The notes: generated by a model from the sequence alone, not told the origin. Shown: positions 12,205-22,726, counted from the stretch's first letter. The stretch: DNA of 64,000 bases from Flavobacterium psychrotrophum (GCF_003403075.1 NZ_CP031557.1:1736001-1800000), one strand, 5' to 3'. Numbers and translations: made by a program.

Positions 12205-14160
12205 ATGAACCTTAAATTTGCATTTCCGCTACTGGCAATGGTATTATTGTTTTTAGCGCCAAGTTTTCATACTACATCCAGCGATTATTACCTGGACGAT
12301 TTTAAACCTATAATTACATCCGGGATAAAGAACTTTAGTACTGAAGCAGAAAACCTCAACACAGTTGCCACAGCTTATACAAACGGTAAAGCCACACTGC
12401 CACAGTTGCGCCAGCAACTTACAAAAACGCGCTATGCTTATAAGGCCATAGAAACCGTACTGGAATATTATTACCCAAAACATTGTAAGGCATACTTAAA
12501 TGGTGCGCCATTAAAGCATTTAGATCCTTATCCGGTTAAAGAAGAATATAAGAATAACACCTATTATGTGGTAACACCACAGGAATACAGTAAAAACATT
12601 CCGTTAGACCAGCTCGATACAGAGCATTACCGTGGCGACCAGCATGTAATAGATCCTGTTGGTTTACAAACGCTTGATGAATTAATTTCGGCAGATGAAA
12701 CGGCAGATGCCAAAAAGGAGATACAGCAATTAACCCAAAAACTGGTGGATGCTGTACCCGCTATAATAATTGCTGTAAACCAGCGTAATTATTTTTATGA
12801 TTTTGAAATTATTGAAGCCGCCCGTCTTGAAGTAATCCGCATCTTTAGTATGGGGGTAACGGGGTTTGATACGCCCGGTTCTCTAAATGCATTACCGGAA
12901 GCCATAGCCGCACTTCAGGGTATAGAAAGCATCATAAATCCGTTGGTACAAAAAGCACCACAGGATCAGGCAAAGCAGCTTAAAATTCTTTTTAGCAATG
13001 CAAAGGCTTACCTTAAAAAGAACAATAATTTTAATGGTTTTGACCGCCTTACTTTTCTTACCAACTATATTAACCCAATTTATAAATTGCTTGGTGAGAT
13101 ACAGCAAACCCTGAAGTTACCATCTACCGCCGAACGTTGGGTAAATATACCTTCGTGGAATGCTGAGAGTACTAATATTTTCTCTGGCAACTTCTTAAAT
13201 CCATATTACTACAGCCTTTTAACGAAAGAAAAAGACAGCGATAGCCTTAGGCAATTGGGCAAAAAACTATTTTATGATGTATCACTAAGCCAAAATGGCG
13301 CTATGAGCTGTGCCAGTTGCCACAAGCCTGAGCTTGCCTTTACCGATGGGCAAAAAACATCTATGGCCAGTGTAGATGGCAAAAGGGTTTTAAGGAACTC
13401 TCCCACCCTAATAAATGCCGTTTTTTCAGACCGGTATTTTTATGACCTGCGCGCAACCGATCTTGAAGAACAAGCAGAACACGTTATTGCAAACCATCTT
13501 GAATTTAATACCAGTTTTGAAAGTATAGAGCAAAAACTAAATACTAATCCTGCCTATAAAAAACTGTTTACCGATTTATTCAAGGTCAAAAACATATCAA
13601 GGCACCAGTTTTCAGCAGCGTTATCATCTTATATAATCTCGTTACGCTCCTTTAATAGTGAGTTCGATAAATTTGTACAGGGCAAAACAAAAACACTCTC
13701 TCCGCAGGTTCGGGAAGGGTTCAACCTATTTACAGGTAAGGCAGCCTGCGCCACCTGCCACTATGCGCCTATGTTTAGCGGGCTTGTACCACCACTCTAC
13801 CAGGAAAACGAAAGTGAAGTACTGGGCGTTTTTACAAATGCCACAGACCGTGTTATAGATACAGACCCGGGCCGAATGGCAAGTAAAATACCCGAAGACA
13901 AGGAAGAAATTTACCGTTCATCTTTTAAAACGGTAACGGTGCGAAATGCAAAACTTACAGCACCTTACTTTCATAACGGTGGTTATAACACTTTAGAAGA
14001 AGTACTCGATTTTTACAATACCGGTGGTGCAGCCGGGGTAGGTTATGCTTATGAAGTACCTAACCAAACCCTTGCCCCCGATGCATTGGGGCTTACAAAA
14101 AAAGAGATAGCTGCAATAATAGCATTCATAGCATCGCTTACAGATAGCCCTTACAAATAA
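12205..14160 (+). CDS. Di-heme cytochrome c peroxidase with N-terminal helical domain (copy 2)
   Basis: This 651-residue paralogue of the preceding gene has the same architecture: a signal peptide (MNLKFAFPLLAMVLLFLAPS), an N-terminal helical domain and a di-heme peroxidase domain. Heme motifs are CASCH (369-373) and CATCH (515-519). Shared blocks such as GVTGFDTPGSLNALPE, RNSPTL and FYDLRA show a tandem duplication. Copy 2 has an insertion of about 35 residues (roughly 105-145) in the N-terminal domain relative to copy 1. Its start lies 5 bases after the upstream stop, and a strong terminator follows. The differing N-terminal parts could give different electron donors or partners (inference). 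Confidence 0.88.
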   Translation: MNLKFAFPLLAMVLLFLAPSFHTTSSDYYLDDFKPIITSGIKNFSTEAENLNTVATAYTNGKATLPQLRQQLTKTRYAYKAIETVLEYYYPKHCKAYLNGAPLKHLDPYPVKEEYKNNTYYVVTPQEYSKNIPLDQLDTEHYRGDQHVIDPVGLQTLDELISADETADAKKEIQQLTQKLVDAVPAIIIAVNQRNYFYDFEIIEAARLEVIRIFSMGVTGFDTPGSLNALPEAIAALQGIESIINPLVQKAPQDQAKQLKILFSNAKAYLKKNNNFNGFDRLTFLTNYINPIYKLLGEIQQTLKLPSTAERWVNIPSWNAESTNIFSGNFLNPYYYSLLTKEKDSDSLRQLGKKLFYDVSLSQNGAMSCASCHKPELAFTDGQKTSMASVDGKRVLRNSPTLINAVFSDRYFYDLRATDLEEQAEHVIANHLEFNTSFESIEQKLNTNPAYKKLFTDLFKVKNISRHQFSAALSSYIISLRSFNSEFDKFVQGKTKTLSPQVREGFNLFTGKAACATCHYAPMFSGLVPPLYQENESEVLGVFTNATDRVIDTDPGRMASKIPEDKEEIYRSSFKTVTVRNAKLTAPYFHNGGYNTLEEVLDFYNTGGAAGVGYAYEVPNQTLAPDALGLTKKEIAAIIAFIASLTDSPYK

Positions 14161-14180
14161 TTTGATTCGTAAACTACCTC

Positions 14181-14222
14181 AAAAATCCCTTTTGAGCCAC
14201 TTGGCTCGAAAGGGATTTTTTT
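14181..14222 (+). terminator. Intrinsic terminator of the peroxidase operon
   Basis: AAAAATCCCTTTTGAGCC pairs with GGCTCGAAAGGGATTTTT (one G-T pair) around a four-base loop and ends in seven T residues. Confidence 0.92.
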
Positions 14223-14530
14223 AACCATCTTTCTCTGCATAATTGTTAAGTCGGTTTTAACCCACACTTAAGAAAGCAATTAATGTTTTGTAGATGTTAA
14301 ATCAATAAGTTTAGGAAAATGATTGCATTATATTCATCGATTACTGTTAAATCAGAAAGAAAGCTTACAACAAGTTAGTAAAACCATTTAGCACTTCTTA
14401 AAACAGGTATATATAGCCCTTAAAAAATTCATACAAATAGGCAATATCTTACATTTTTTTGTAACACCACTTTACTTTTACTTAAAACAAACATAAGTAT
14501 TTCTAAAGGTACTACCCTACCACACCCTAC

Positions 14531-14538
14531 TACTTTTG
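14531..14538 (+). promoter_or_regulatory. Candidate -7 element for the giant phosphatase gene
   Basis: TACTTTTG matches TAnnTTTG and lies 41 bases before the ATG at 14580, giving a short leader. No TTG is present at the expected -33 position. Confidence 0.45.
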
Positions 14539-14579
14539 GCGTTTCAAAACTAATTAATTTTTTTAAACACACACAACTG

Positions 14580-17500
14580 ATGAAAAAGAAGCTACTATTC
14601 TTTGGATTTGTGGTTTCGCTGTGTATGTCGTTTGGGGCACAAGCCCAAAGCATACCCGGCGATTCCATTGTGCACGGCCCTATGCTGAGTCCTGTTTACA
14701 ACAACAAGGTTCGGGTATGGGTACTCACAAAAAACGGTACCGGCTCGGGCAACGCGCTGAGTATCTCGCTCACGGGCAGCAATGCGCCCGCAACTCCCCT
14801 TACAGGAACAGTACACAACCAGGATGACCGCCTGGGGTACAGCCTTCGTTCCTTTGAGTACACCGGCCTTACGCCGGGGGCTACTTACACGGCTAACGTA
14901 CTGGTTAACGGCACGGCTTCTGCAAGGACAGCCAGTATTGCCAATGGCCAGAGCACGCTTGGCGATTTCTCTTTCCTTTCGGGCGGATGTGCCAGGATTT
15001 ATGACCTGACCCGCTGTATCGACATTCCTGAATCTGCCACACACATTAATGGCGATCCGGGTATCTTTAATGTAATGGCACAGGAAGACAGCGACATGAT
15101 GGTGTGGCTGGGCGACGCCGTTTACCTTCTTGGCCTTCAGCACGCCATGGGCCAGTGCCCGGATGGTGTAGACGACTGGGCTAACAAAGACATGGCCTTT
15201 GACCGCTACCTGTTTTACAGGAAGTACCATGACCAGCTAATTTCGGCTATGCCGCAACTGGCCATTACAGACAACCACGACACGGGGCCAAATGAGTTTA
15301 ACAAAACCATGCCAACCCTGGGCGAGATGCGCGACATCTTTAAAGACTGGTGGCCAAACCCGGAGTACAAGGACACTCCAGAGGGACAAGGACTCTTCTC
15401 TTCTTACGTTTATAAAGACGTAGAGTACTTTTTATTAGACAACCGCAGCTACCGCGATGGTACACAGCAGCACCTGGGCCCTGACCAGCTTGCATGGTTA
15501 AAACAGGGACTATTAAACTCTACCGCTACCTTTAAAGTGCTTATTAACGGTACGCCGTCTTTTGAGCGTAACTGTGGTGGCAGGAACTTTTGTAACACTG
15601 CACAGGGTAATGAAATCATCCAGTACATCCAGCAAAACAACATCAACGGTGTTATTTCGCTTAGTGCAGACATCCATGAACAAAAATTCATGATCCGCGA
15701 AGGCGATACCAAGTATCCGCTTTATGACGTGCTTTCAGGAAACCTTAATTCAGATGTAGGTACCGGTAACGGCAACTTTAACATTAACTACGGCAGCGAT
15801 TACATTCTTACAGGTGTTAAGCAAACGTATCTTAAAGTAAGTGTTTTTGGTGAGGAAAACGACCGCAGGATGAAAGTTCAGTATGTAGGCCTTAACGGGC
15901 AGCCGTATTTTGAAGAGATCATTCACGAGGATATGCTTACCAGCCAAAACAGTGATGCACTAAAACTATCGCTTGGGCTTGATAACGCACTTACCGATGC
16001 TTCAGGCTTTAACCACGCATTTACTACTACAGGCGTTGCTTATGCAGCAGACCGTGATGGTGTTGCAAACGGTGCAGCACAATTTACAGCAGCTACAGAT
16101 GTACATACTGCAGCTGTAAACGCACTAAACTTCCACGACAGGCCATTTAGCCTTGTAATGTGGGTAAACCCAAGCCAGCTGCCTGCAAACGGCGCTACGT
16201 TCTTATCTAACGGCGTTGCCGGAAGCGGAATGAGCCTTGGTATGGATGCTACAGGTAAGCTTACCTTTACAAACCATGCAACGGGTACGGTATATACCAG
16301 CAATTACAGCGTGCTGCCTAACGCATGGAGCCACATTGTATGGAAATATGATAACGTAAGGAGAAAACTGTCGCTTTACTTTAACGGCTTCCTTATCCAG
16401 TCCTGGGCTAATGTTATATCTTCTGCCGCATCTACAGCAGATGTTAAGATAGGTAATAACTTCCAGAACAAAAAGTTCATTGGTGCTCTTGATAACTTCA
16501 GGCTATACGGCAGGATCATTTCTGACGAAGAGATCATGAACGATGCTGAGATCGAATCTACACGTGGTGGCGTACTTAAAATGAGCGGCGCTTCTAACAT
16601 GGCAATACCTGGTGCAGCGGTAAATGAGTCGCTTGCTAATAACTTTACCATAGAATTTTGGGGTAAGCTTAATGCAGACCCGGGTACTAACTATAAATTA
16701 CTTGCCAGCAACGGCCGTGTAAACAATAACAGTACAGGTATATCATTTGAGTTTCCTGACAGTAACAAGCTTAATGTTGTTGTAGGTAACAACACATCGG
16801 GCTGGAACACCATTTCTGAGCAGGGTGCTGCCTGGAACATTGGCGAATGGAACCACGTAGCGTTATCTGCTACTAAAAACGGTACCATGAAGTATTATGT
16901 AAACGGCGTACTAATTGCTGAAGGTAACTTTGGCCAGTATGTAGGTAATACATGGGGACTTGGTCTTGGTAAAAGCCCTGCCTATTCTGGTGGTGTAAAC
17001 GGCGACCTTGACGAACTTCGTATCTGGAAAAAAGCCCTTACGCAGGAAGAAATTGCACAACGCATGCACTATACCCTAACAGGTACTGAGGCAGACCTTG
17101 CACATTACTATACTTTTAACAGCGAGGAAGAAGGAGTAACTACAATTGACGACCTTGGTTCATCTAACCAGGATATAGCAATAAGCGGTGCACTACTTGC
17201 CCCGGCTACATCTCCGGTAAGTGTTATAGAAACAGGATATCGTGATGTAGTTACCGGTAAATGGAGCCGTAACAACGCTATAAACAACGGAGGCCTTAGC
17301 CTGCCGGATGCTATAACAAACTACAGCAGTAACGTTATTATAGGTAAACACAATGCAGATGCTACAGCAGCAGTTCCGGGCCATGAGGGCATGACCTACG
17401 CAACCGGCGGATGGTTCATAGACCCTGTAAACAGTCCGTTTGCAACAGTGCGCATCAACCTTACCCAAGCTATTGCAAACTTTAGCACCATTAGTGCTAA

Positions 17501-20500
17501 TGCAGGACATTTTTACCTTATCAAACAAGATTCTGAAACAGAATTTACAACTGTTGCCGAAGGTAATTTTGACGGACAAAATGCTACATTCTACAATGCT
17601 AACCTTGCAGAAGGAAAATATTTTGTAGCATGGAGCGCAGGCGAATTTACAGCAGGCCGTGGCGGTGCCCTTTCTCTTGCGGGTGGCCACCAGGTTCAGA
17701 TTCCGTATGCAGATATGAATGCTACGCTTGATAATGCCTTTACTATAGAAACATGGGTTAACCTTACGGCAGACCCGGGCGGCAACACGCCACTTGTGTC
17801 TAACCACGGCAGGGTAAACAATAATACTACCGGCCTTACTATAGAGATGCCAGATAACAATTCGGTATCCGCTACATTTGGTACAGGTACAAGCAGCTGG
17901 AACAGCATTAACTCTGGCGCCAGCCTTAGGGTAGGTGAATGGAACCACGTTGCAGTAACCGCTATACCGGGGCAAAACATAAAACTTTATGTAAACGGCG
18001 AGCTTAAAGCTACCGCAGCATACAGCGATTTTGCACCTAACACAAACTGGAACTTTGCCATAGGCAGGAGTATTAACTACAACAGCCAGACCACATCTGT
18101 AATGGATGAGTTCCGTGTGTGGAACAAAGCAAAGACACAACAGGAAATTAAAGACCAGATGCATGCCATTATTAATGCAGAGGACAATAACCTTGTGTAC
18201 AACTTTACTTTTGACCAGGAAAACAACGGTACTCTTGTAAACCATGGTACTAACACAGCTGCCATAGCCTACACAAGCGCACAGATTATTGACGCCACCA
18301 GCCCGGTTGCCGAAATTAATGCTGCTTTCCCTGATAAAATGGCGGGTAACTGGAGTGTTACTAACGAAACCACTAACGGTTTATACCTTACTACAGCCAT
18401 TACAAGCTTTACCCAAAACGTGGTAATAAGCCGTAACAACAACAGTAACATACTACCACTGGGCACAGAAGAAGAAACATCTTATGTAGCCGGAGGATGG
18501 CATGTAAACGCACAGGGCATTACTGCTGCTAACCTTCAGGTAAGCCTTGAAGGAGTATTAGCAAACCCTGCGCAAACTAATGCTACTGTAGAAAACTACA
18601 TGCTTATTAAAGGCGACCCTACAAGCAACTACGAAGTGGTAGCTACTGCAGCTTCTGAAGGACTGCTTGTAAACTTTGGCAACATTAACCTTGCCATGGG
18701 TAACTATTACCTTGCCTTTACTACTGATGTGGGCGCTGTAATATCAGAACAGGGCGGTGCACTGCACCTTGCCGGAAACCATGAGGTATATGTACCTAAA
18801 GAAGGTGTAAACAATGCTCTTGCACAATCGTTTACCATAGAGCTTTGGGCACGCCTTAACGCTACTGCCGGGCCTAACACTAAGCTTGTAGGCTTTACGA
18901 GCCTTACTAACGGTAACTGGGGTTGGGAAATGGAGTTTTTGGGTAACCAGACACTACAAACCATTACCGGTAAAGGTGCAGGTGGCGGATGGAATTCGCT
19001 TAACTCTTCACGCGTATGGAGCCATGGCGAATGGAACCACGTAGCCGTAACTTTTACACCAAACGGTGAATTTAAACTGTATGTAAACGGTGAGCTTGCC
19101 GGATCTACACCGGTAACAGGTACTTTCCAGCCGTGTGCAAACAATCTTGCCTTTGGTAGAAACGTTGCCAACAACGGACAGACCAATAGTGATATTGATG
19201 AGTTCCGTATCTGGACAGTGGCTAAATCTGAAGCTGATATCCGCAGGGATATGTACCTGACTATGCCACAAGGTGTAACTAACCTTGCATACAACTATAC
19301 CTTTAACCAGGAAGATAGTGGGTATCTTATAAACACCGGATCGGTAGCGGTAGAAGTACCGTATAACAACGCATCTATCATTCCTGCTACAGATCCTGTA
19401 AGAGATGTAGAAACAGCGTATCGCGGTAACGTGGGTGCTAACTGGAGCGTGAAAAATGACAACCGCAACGGTATGTACCTTACAGACATTATTGCATCTA
19501 ACGACCAGAACGTGGTTATAGGTAAAGAAGCAGGTACAGAAATACTTACTTTACCAAATACTGACAACGCTGACAGGAAATACCTTAACAGCCGTTGGAA
19601 ATTTGAATCGCTGTATGTAGAGAACGGTGCGCCAAAGGCTGACCTTACTAAAATATTCAGCAACCTTAACGATGTTAACGTTCTTGCTAACGAATATTAC
19701 CTGATACAGGGCGACCCTCAGGGTACTTATACTGTAATTGCTACAGGTACTAAGCAAAACAACATTGTTAGCTTTGGTTCAATAACGTTTAACGACCAGC
19801 CGGTTTATCTTGCATGGCTTACAGATACTACCTACCCTGTAGGCAGCTTCCCGATAGCCGCACAAAGCCTTTGGAAATACAATGACCTTGGTACAGACCT
19901 TGGCACAAACTGGAAAACCAATGACTTTGACGATACTACATGGACGTTTGGTAACGGTATCCTTGGTTATGGCGACAACAACCAGAGCACACTACTTAGC
20001 TATGGTACAGATGCTAACAACAAATACCCTACTACGTACCTAAGGCATACCTTTAACGTAGAAAATGCTGCCCAGTACGGCTCGCTACTATTCGACGTAC
20101 TTAGGGATGACGGTGTGGTAGTTTATGTAAACGGTGTAGAAGCATTCCGTAACAATATGCCTGAAGGAGATATTACATACAACACGTATGCGTCTTCTCA
20201 GATAGGTGGTGCAGATGAAACTACATATGTAGAAACCATTACGGCTAATATGCTACAGGACGGTGAAAACGTAATTGCGGTAGAACTTCACCAGGGAGCT
20301 GCAAACAGTTCAGACCTTAGCTTTGACATGACGGTAAGGGCATTACCTCCTGCACTTGAGGCTGCTAACTACCCGCTATCTAAAGACAGCGAGTGGCATT
20401 ACCTTGATAACGGTACCAGCCTTGATGCTGTGGCATGGGGTGTAACAGACTATGCTCCGGGATGGCTTTCAGGAAAAGCGCCGCTAGGATATGGTGATCC

Positions 20501-22712
20501 TGTAAACACCGTAATAAGCTATGGTGCAGATTCATCAAGAAAATACATAACATCATATTTCTACAGAAATATTAATGTAGACCTTGCTAACGTATCAGAC
20601 TTTGTAGAGTTTGGCCTTAAGCGCGATGATGGTGCTATTGTATATGTAAATGGTGTAGAAGCCTTCAGGCAAAACCTGCCTGAAACAGGTGTAACATATC
20701 TTACTAACTCTTCTACTACTGTAGATGGTGCAGATGAAAACAGGTATTACACAGAGCTACTGCCTAAAACAATCTTCCAGGATGGCCTTAACCGCGTGTC
20801 TGTAGAAGTACACAACCGCGATGCATCGAGCTCAGACCTTAAGTTTGATATGTACATTAAAAATGCACAGGATCTTGCTTTAGAGTGTGATGCGCCACAC
20901 ATTGGTTGCTTTACATCTATTAACCCTACCGGACAAACCACTAAACTTATCATAGCTGAGGAACACCGTTTCCAGATGATATTTAAAGAAGGTGAAGCTT
21001 ATACTGTAGGTGGTGGTAATGTACCGGGTAACCATGATTACACTGCTTATGTGCCTATTGATGGCAGTAGCGAAGTAGGACATCTTTCGGTTAACCATGA
21101 AAACAACCCGGGTGGAGTTTCAATGCTTAACATACATCTTAATACAGATAACCTGTTATGGGGTGTAGACACATCTAAACCGGTAGATTTCTATAACAAC
21201 GACCTTGTTACTACAAACAGGAACTGTTCTGGTGGTACTACACCTTGGGGTACTGTAGTTACTTCTGAAGAAGCTACAGATGCCGGCGACGTTAACGGCG
21301 ACGGTTACCAGGATGTGGGCTGGCTTGTAGAAATAGACCCTGCAACAGGCTTAGTAAAAGAATATGGTAATGGCAAACAGGAAAAACTGTGGGCTATGGG
21401 CCGTATGAATCACGAGAACGTGGTGGTAACACCAGATGGTGCTGCTGCTTACTATGGTGAAGATGGTGGTACACATTGTATGTACAAATTTGTACCTACT
21501 GTACCTAATAACCTTTACTCTGGTAAAGTATATGTACTTAAGCTGGACCTTGCTCTTTCTTCTGATGAGGCAAGTTCATCTACAGCTACATGGGTTGAAG
21601 TACCTAACACTACGCAGGCAGACAGGAATAACCTGAATATAAATGCTGCTGCACTGGGCGGTACTAACTTTAACGGTGTTGAAGACTGTGAGATCAATCC
21701 TTTTAACGGTATGGTTTACTTTACATCTAAAGGTAAAAACCGTATTTATCGCTTTAAAGATAATGGTAATACCGTTTCTGAATTTGAAGTATTTGCAGGT
21801 GGCAGGTCGTACCCTATACAAACGGCAAACGGCATTGTAGAAGAGCCGTGGGCAGATGGTAATGACAACCTTGTATTTGATGATAAAGGTAACCTTTGGG
21901 TATGCCAGGATGGTGGTAAAATGTACATTTGGGTAATAAGGCCAGACCACAAACAGGATAATCCTAATGTGTTACTGTTTGGCTCTATGCCGGCAGGTTC
22001 TGAGCCAACAGGTTTAACCTTTACGCCAGATTATAAGTACGGTTTCTTCTCGGTACAGCACCCTAACGGAAACAATGTATCGCAAACTGATGCTGCACGT
22101 AATGAAGTTAATTTTAACGCTTCTGCTACGGTAGTATTCTCACTAGACCAGTTCCTTGGCCTTCAGGCTCCTGTAGCTGATTTCGTTGCAGACGATGTTA
22201 CCGTTACAGAAGGACAATCAGTAACCTTTACTGACCTTAGTACACACAACCCTACTGCATGGCAGTGGACGTTTGAAGGTGGTACTCCGGCTACGTCTAC
22301 AGAAGAGCACCCGGTAGTTACTTACAACAATGCTGGCGAGTATGATGTTACCCTTGTAACATCTAATGAAGCAGGAAGCAGCGAAGCAGTAACTAAAGCG
22401 GAGTACATACTGGTTGAAGAAACGGCAGGTACAGATAACCCTGTTAAAGGCATGGTGGCACTATACCCTAACCCTACAAGTGGTAAGGTAACTATAGAAC
22501 TTAACCAGGCGATAGCAGGCGAAAAAGTTTCTGTTGAGGTATTTGACCTTGTGGGAAGAAAAGTTACCGAAAGGAACAACCTTTCTACCATTGGCGGAAG
22601 CCAGAAAATTGAACTTGACCTTTCTGCTTATGCAGGCGAGCAGGTGTTTATTATCAAACTACACGTGGGTAATAACACAGGCAGCTATAAGCTGATGAAA
22701 GTAAAGCAATAA
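14580..22712 (+). CDS. Giant type IX-secreted protein: PhoD phosphatase + four LamG + PhoX-like + PKD + sorting domain
   Basis: The 2710-residue protein has a signal peptide (about 1-23). A PhoD-type metallophosphatase domain (about 128-455) keeps the family ligands: Cys137 in SGGCAR, Asp179 and Tyr182 in GDAVY, the NHD at 232-234, and His366 in ADIHEQ. Four LamG/concanavalin-like domains begin near 465, 661, 1028 and 1392. The last three are each followed by a similar beta-rich module, giving three ~364-residue repeats. Two tandem ~168-residue jelly-roll modules (about 1757-2098) contain DDG(V/A)(V/I)VYVNGVEAFR. A PhoX/DUF839-like domain (about 2100-2530) has NHE at 2172-2174 and PWGTVVTSEE. 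A PKD domain (about 2530-2615) and a type IX sorting domain (ALYPNPTSGKV to the C-terminus) end it. The product is probably a secreted or surface-bound phosphoesterase. No phosphate-regulation motif was recognised. Confidence 0.9.
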   Translation: MKKKLLFFGFVVSLCMSFGAQAQSIPGDSIVHGPMLSPVYNNKVRVWVLTKNGTGSGNALSISLTGSNAPATPLTGTVHNQDDRLGYSLRSFEYTGLTPGATYTANVLVNGTASARTASIANGQSTLGDFSFLSGGCARIYDLTRCIDIPESATHINGDPGIFNVMAQEDSDMMVWLGDAVYLLGLQHAMGQCPDGVDDWANKDMAFDRYLFYRKYHDQLISAMPQLAITDNHDTGPNEFNKTMPTLGEMRDIFKDWWPNPEYKDTPEGQGLFSSYVYKDVEYFLLDNRSYRDGTQQHLGPDQLAWLKQGLLNSTATFKVLINGTPSFERNCGGRNFCNTAQGNEIIQYIQQNNINGVISLSADIHEQKFMIREGDTKYPLYDVLSGNLNSDVGTGNGNFNINYGSDYILTGVKQTYLKVSVFGEENDRRMKVQYVGLNGQPYFEEIIHEDMLTSQNSDALKLSLGLDNALTDASGFNHAFTTTGVAYAADRDGVANGAAQFTAATDVHTAAVNALNFHDRPFSLVMWVNPSQLPANGATFLSNGVAGSGMSLGMDATGKLTFTNHATGTVYTSNYSVLPNAWSHIVWKYDNVRRKLSLYFNGFLIQSWANVISSAASTADVKIGNNFQNKKFIGALDNFRLYGRIISDEEIMNDAEIESTRGGVLKMSGASNMAIPGAAVNESLANNFTIEFWGKLNADPGTNYKLLASNGRVNNNSTGISFEFPDSNKLNVVVGNNTSGWNTISEQGAAWNIGEWNHVALSATKNGTMKYYVNGVLIAEGNFGQYVGNTWGLGLGKSPAYSGGVNGDLDELRIWKKALTQEEIAQRMHYTLTGTEADLAHYYTFNSEEEGVTTIDDLGSSNQDIAISGALLAPATSPVSVIETGYRDVVTGKWSRNNAINNGGLSLPDAITNYSSNVIIGKHNADATAAVPGHEGMTYATGGWFIDPVNSPFATVRINLTQAIANFSTISANAGHFYLIKQDSETEFTTVAEGNFDGQNATFYNANLAEGKYFVAWSAGEFTAGRGGALSLAGGHQVQIPYADMNATLDNAFTIETWVNLTADPGGNTPLVSNHGRVNNNTTGLTIEMPDNNSVSATFGTGTSSWNSINSGASLRVGEWNHVAVTAIPGQNIKLYVNGELKATAAYSDFAPNTNWNFAIGRSINYNSQTTSVMDEFRVWNKAKTQQEIKDQMHAIINAEDNNLVYNFTFDQENNGTLVNHGTNTAAIAYTSAQIIDATSPVAEINAAFPDKMAGNWSVTNETTNGLYLTTAITSFTQNVVISRNNNSNILPLGTEEETSYVAGGWHVNAQGITAANLQVSLEGVLANPAQTNATVENYMLIKGDPTSNYEVVATAASEGLLVNFGNINLAMGNYYLAFTTDVGAVISEQGGALHLAGNHEVYVPKEGVNNALAQSFTIELWARLNATAGPNTKLVGFTSLTNGNWGWEMEFLGNQTLQTITGKGAGGGWNSLNSSRVWSHGEWNHVAVTFTPNGEFKLYVNGELAGSTPVTGTFQPCANNLAFGRNVANNGQTNSDIDEFRIWTVAKSEADIRRDMYLTMPQGVTNLAYNYTFNQEDSGYLINTGSVAVEVPYNNASIIPATDPVRDVETAYRGNVGANWSVKNDNRNGMYLTDIIASNDQNVVIGKEAGTEILTLPNTDNADRKYLNSRWKFESLYVENGAPKADLTKIFSNLNDVNVLANEYYLIQGDPQGTYTVIATGTKQNNIVSFGSITFNDQPVYLAWLTDTTYPVGSFPIAAQSLWKYNDLGTDLGTNWKTNDFDDTTWTFGNGILGYGDNNQSTLLSYGTDANNKYPTTYLRHTFNVENAAQYGSLLFDVLRDDGVVVYVNGVEAFRNNMPEGDITYNTYASSQIGGADETTYVETITANMLQDGENVIAVELHQGAANSSDLSFDMTVRALPPALEAANYPLSKDSEWHYLDNGTSLDAVAWGVTDYAPGWLSGKAPLGYGDPVNTVISYGADSSRKYITSYFYRNINVDLANVSDFVEFGLKRDDGAIVYVNGVEAFRQNLPETGVTYLTNSSTTVDGADENRYYTELLPKTIFQDGLNRVSVEVHNRDASSSDLKFDMYIKNAQDLALECDAPHIGCFTSINPTGQTTKLIIAEEHRFQMIFKEGEAYTVGGGNVPGNHDYTAYVPIDGSSEVGHLSVNHENNPGGVSMLNIHLNTDNLLWGVDTSKPVDFYNNDLVTTNRNCSGGTTPWGTVVTSEEATDAGDVNGDGYQDVGWLVEIDPATGLVKEYGNGKQEKLWAMGRMNHENVVVTPDGAAAYYGEDGGTHCMYKFVPTVPNNLYSGKVYVLKLDLALSSDEASSSTATWVEVPNTTQADRNNLNINAAALGGTNFNGVEDCEINPFNGMVYFTSKGKNRIYRFKDNGNTVSEFEVFAGGRSYPIQTANGIVEEPWADGNDNLVFDDKGNLWVCQDGGKMYIWVIRPDHKQDNPNVLLFGSMPAGSEPTGLTFTPDYKYGFFSVQHPNGNNVSQTDAARNEVNFNASATVVFSLDQFLGLQAPVADFVADDVTVTEGQSVTFTDLSTHNPTAWQWTFEGGTPATSTEEHPVVTYNNAGEYDVTLVTSNEAGSSEAVTKAEYILVEETAGTDNPVKGMVALYPNPTSGKVTIELNQAIAGEKVSVEVFDLVGRKVTERNNLSTIGGSQKIELDLSAYAGEQVFIIKLHVGNNTGSYKLMKVKQ

Positions 22713-22726
22713 TTTAAATTTATTTA

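Larger units (their letters stand above)
14161..14579. other. 419-bp intergenic region before the giant phosphatase gene
   Basis: It holds the peroxidase operon terminator at its start and a TAnnTTTG element at 14531. The rest is A+T-rich, with no reading frame or repeat that I can support. Confidence 0.6.

Noticed and set aside
14595-22600. Many long minus-strand open frames under the giant phosphatase gene, and similar ones under gyrA, clpC and icd
   Set aside because: They are antisense shadows with Cys/His/Ser-rich unnatural composition and no recognisable domain; the plus- or minus-strand genes over them are unambiguous.
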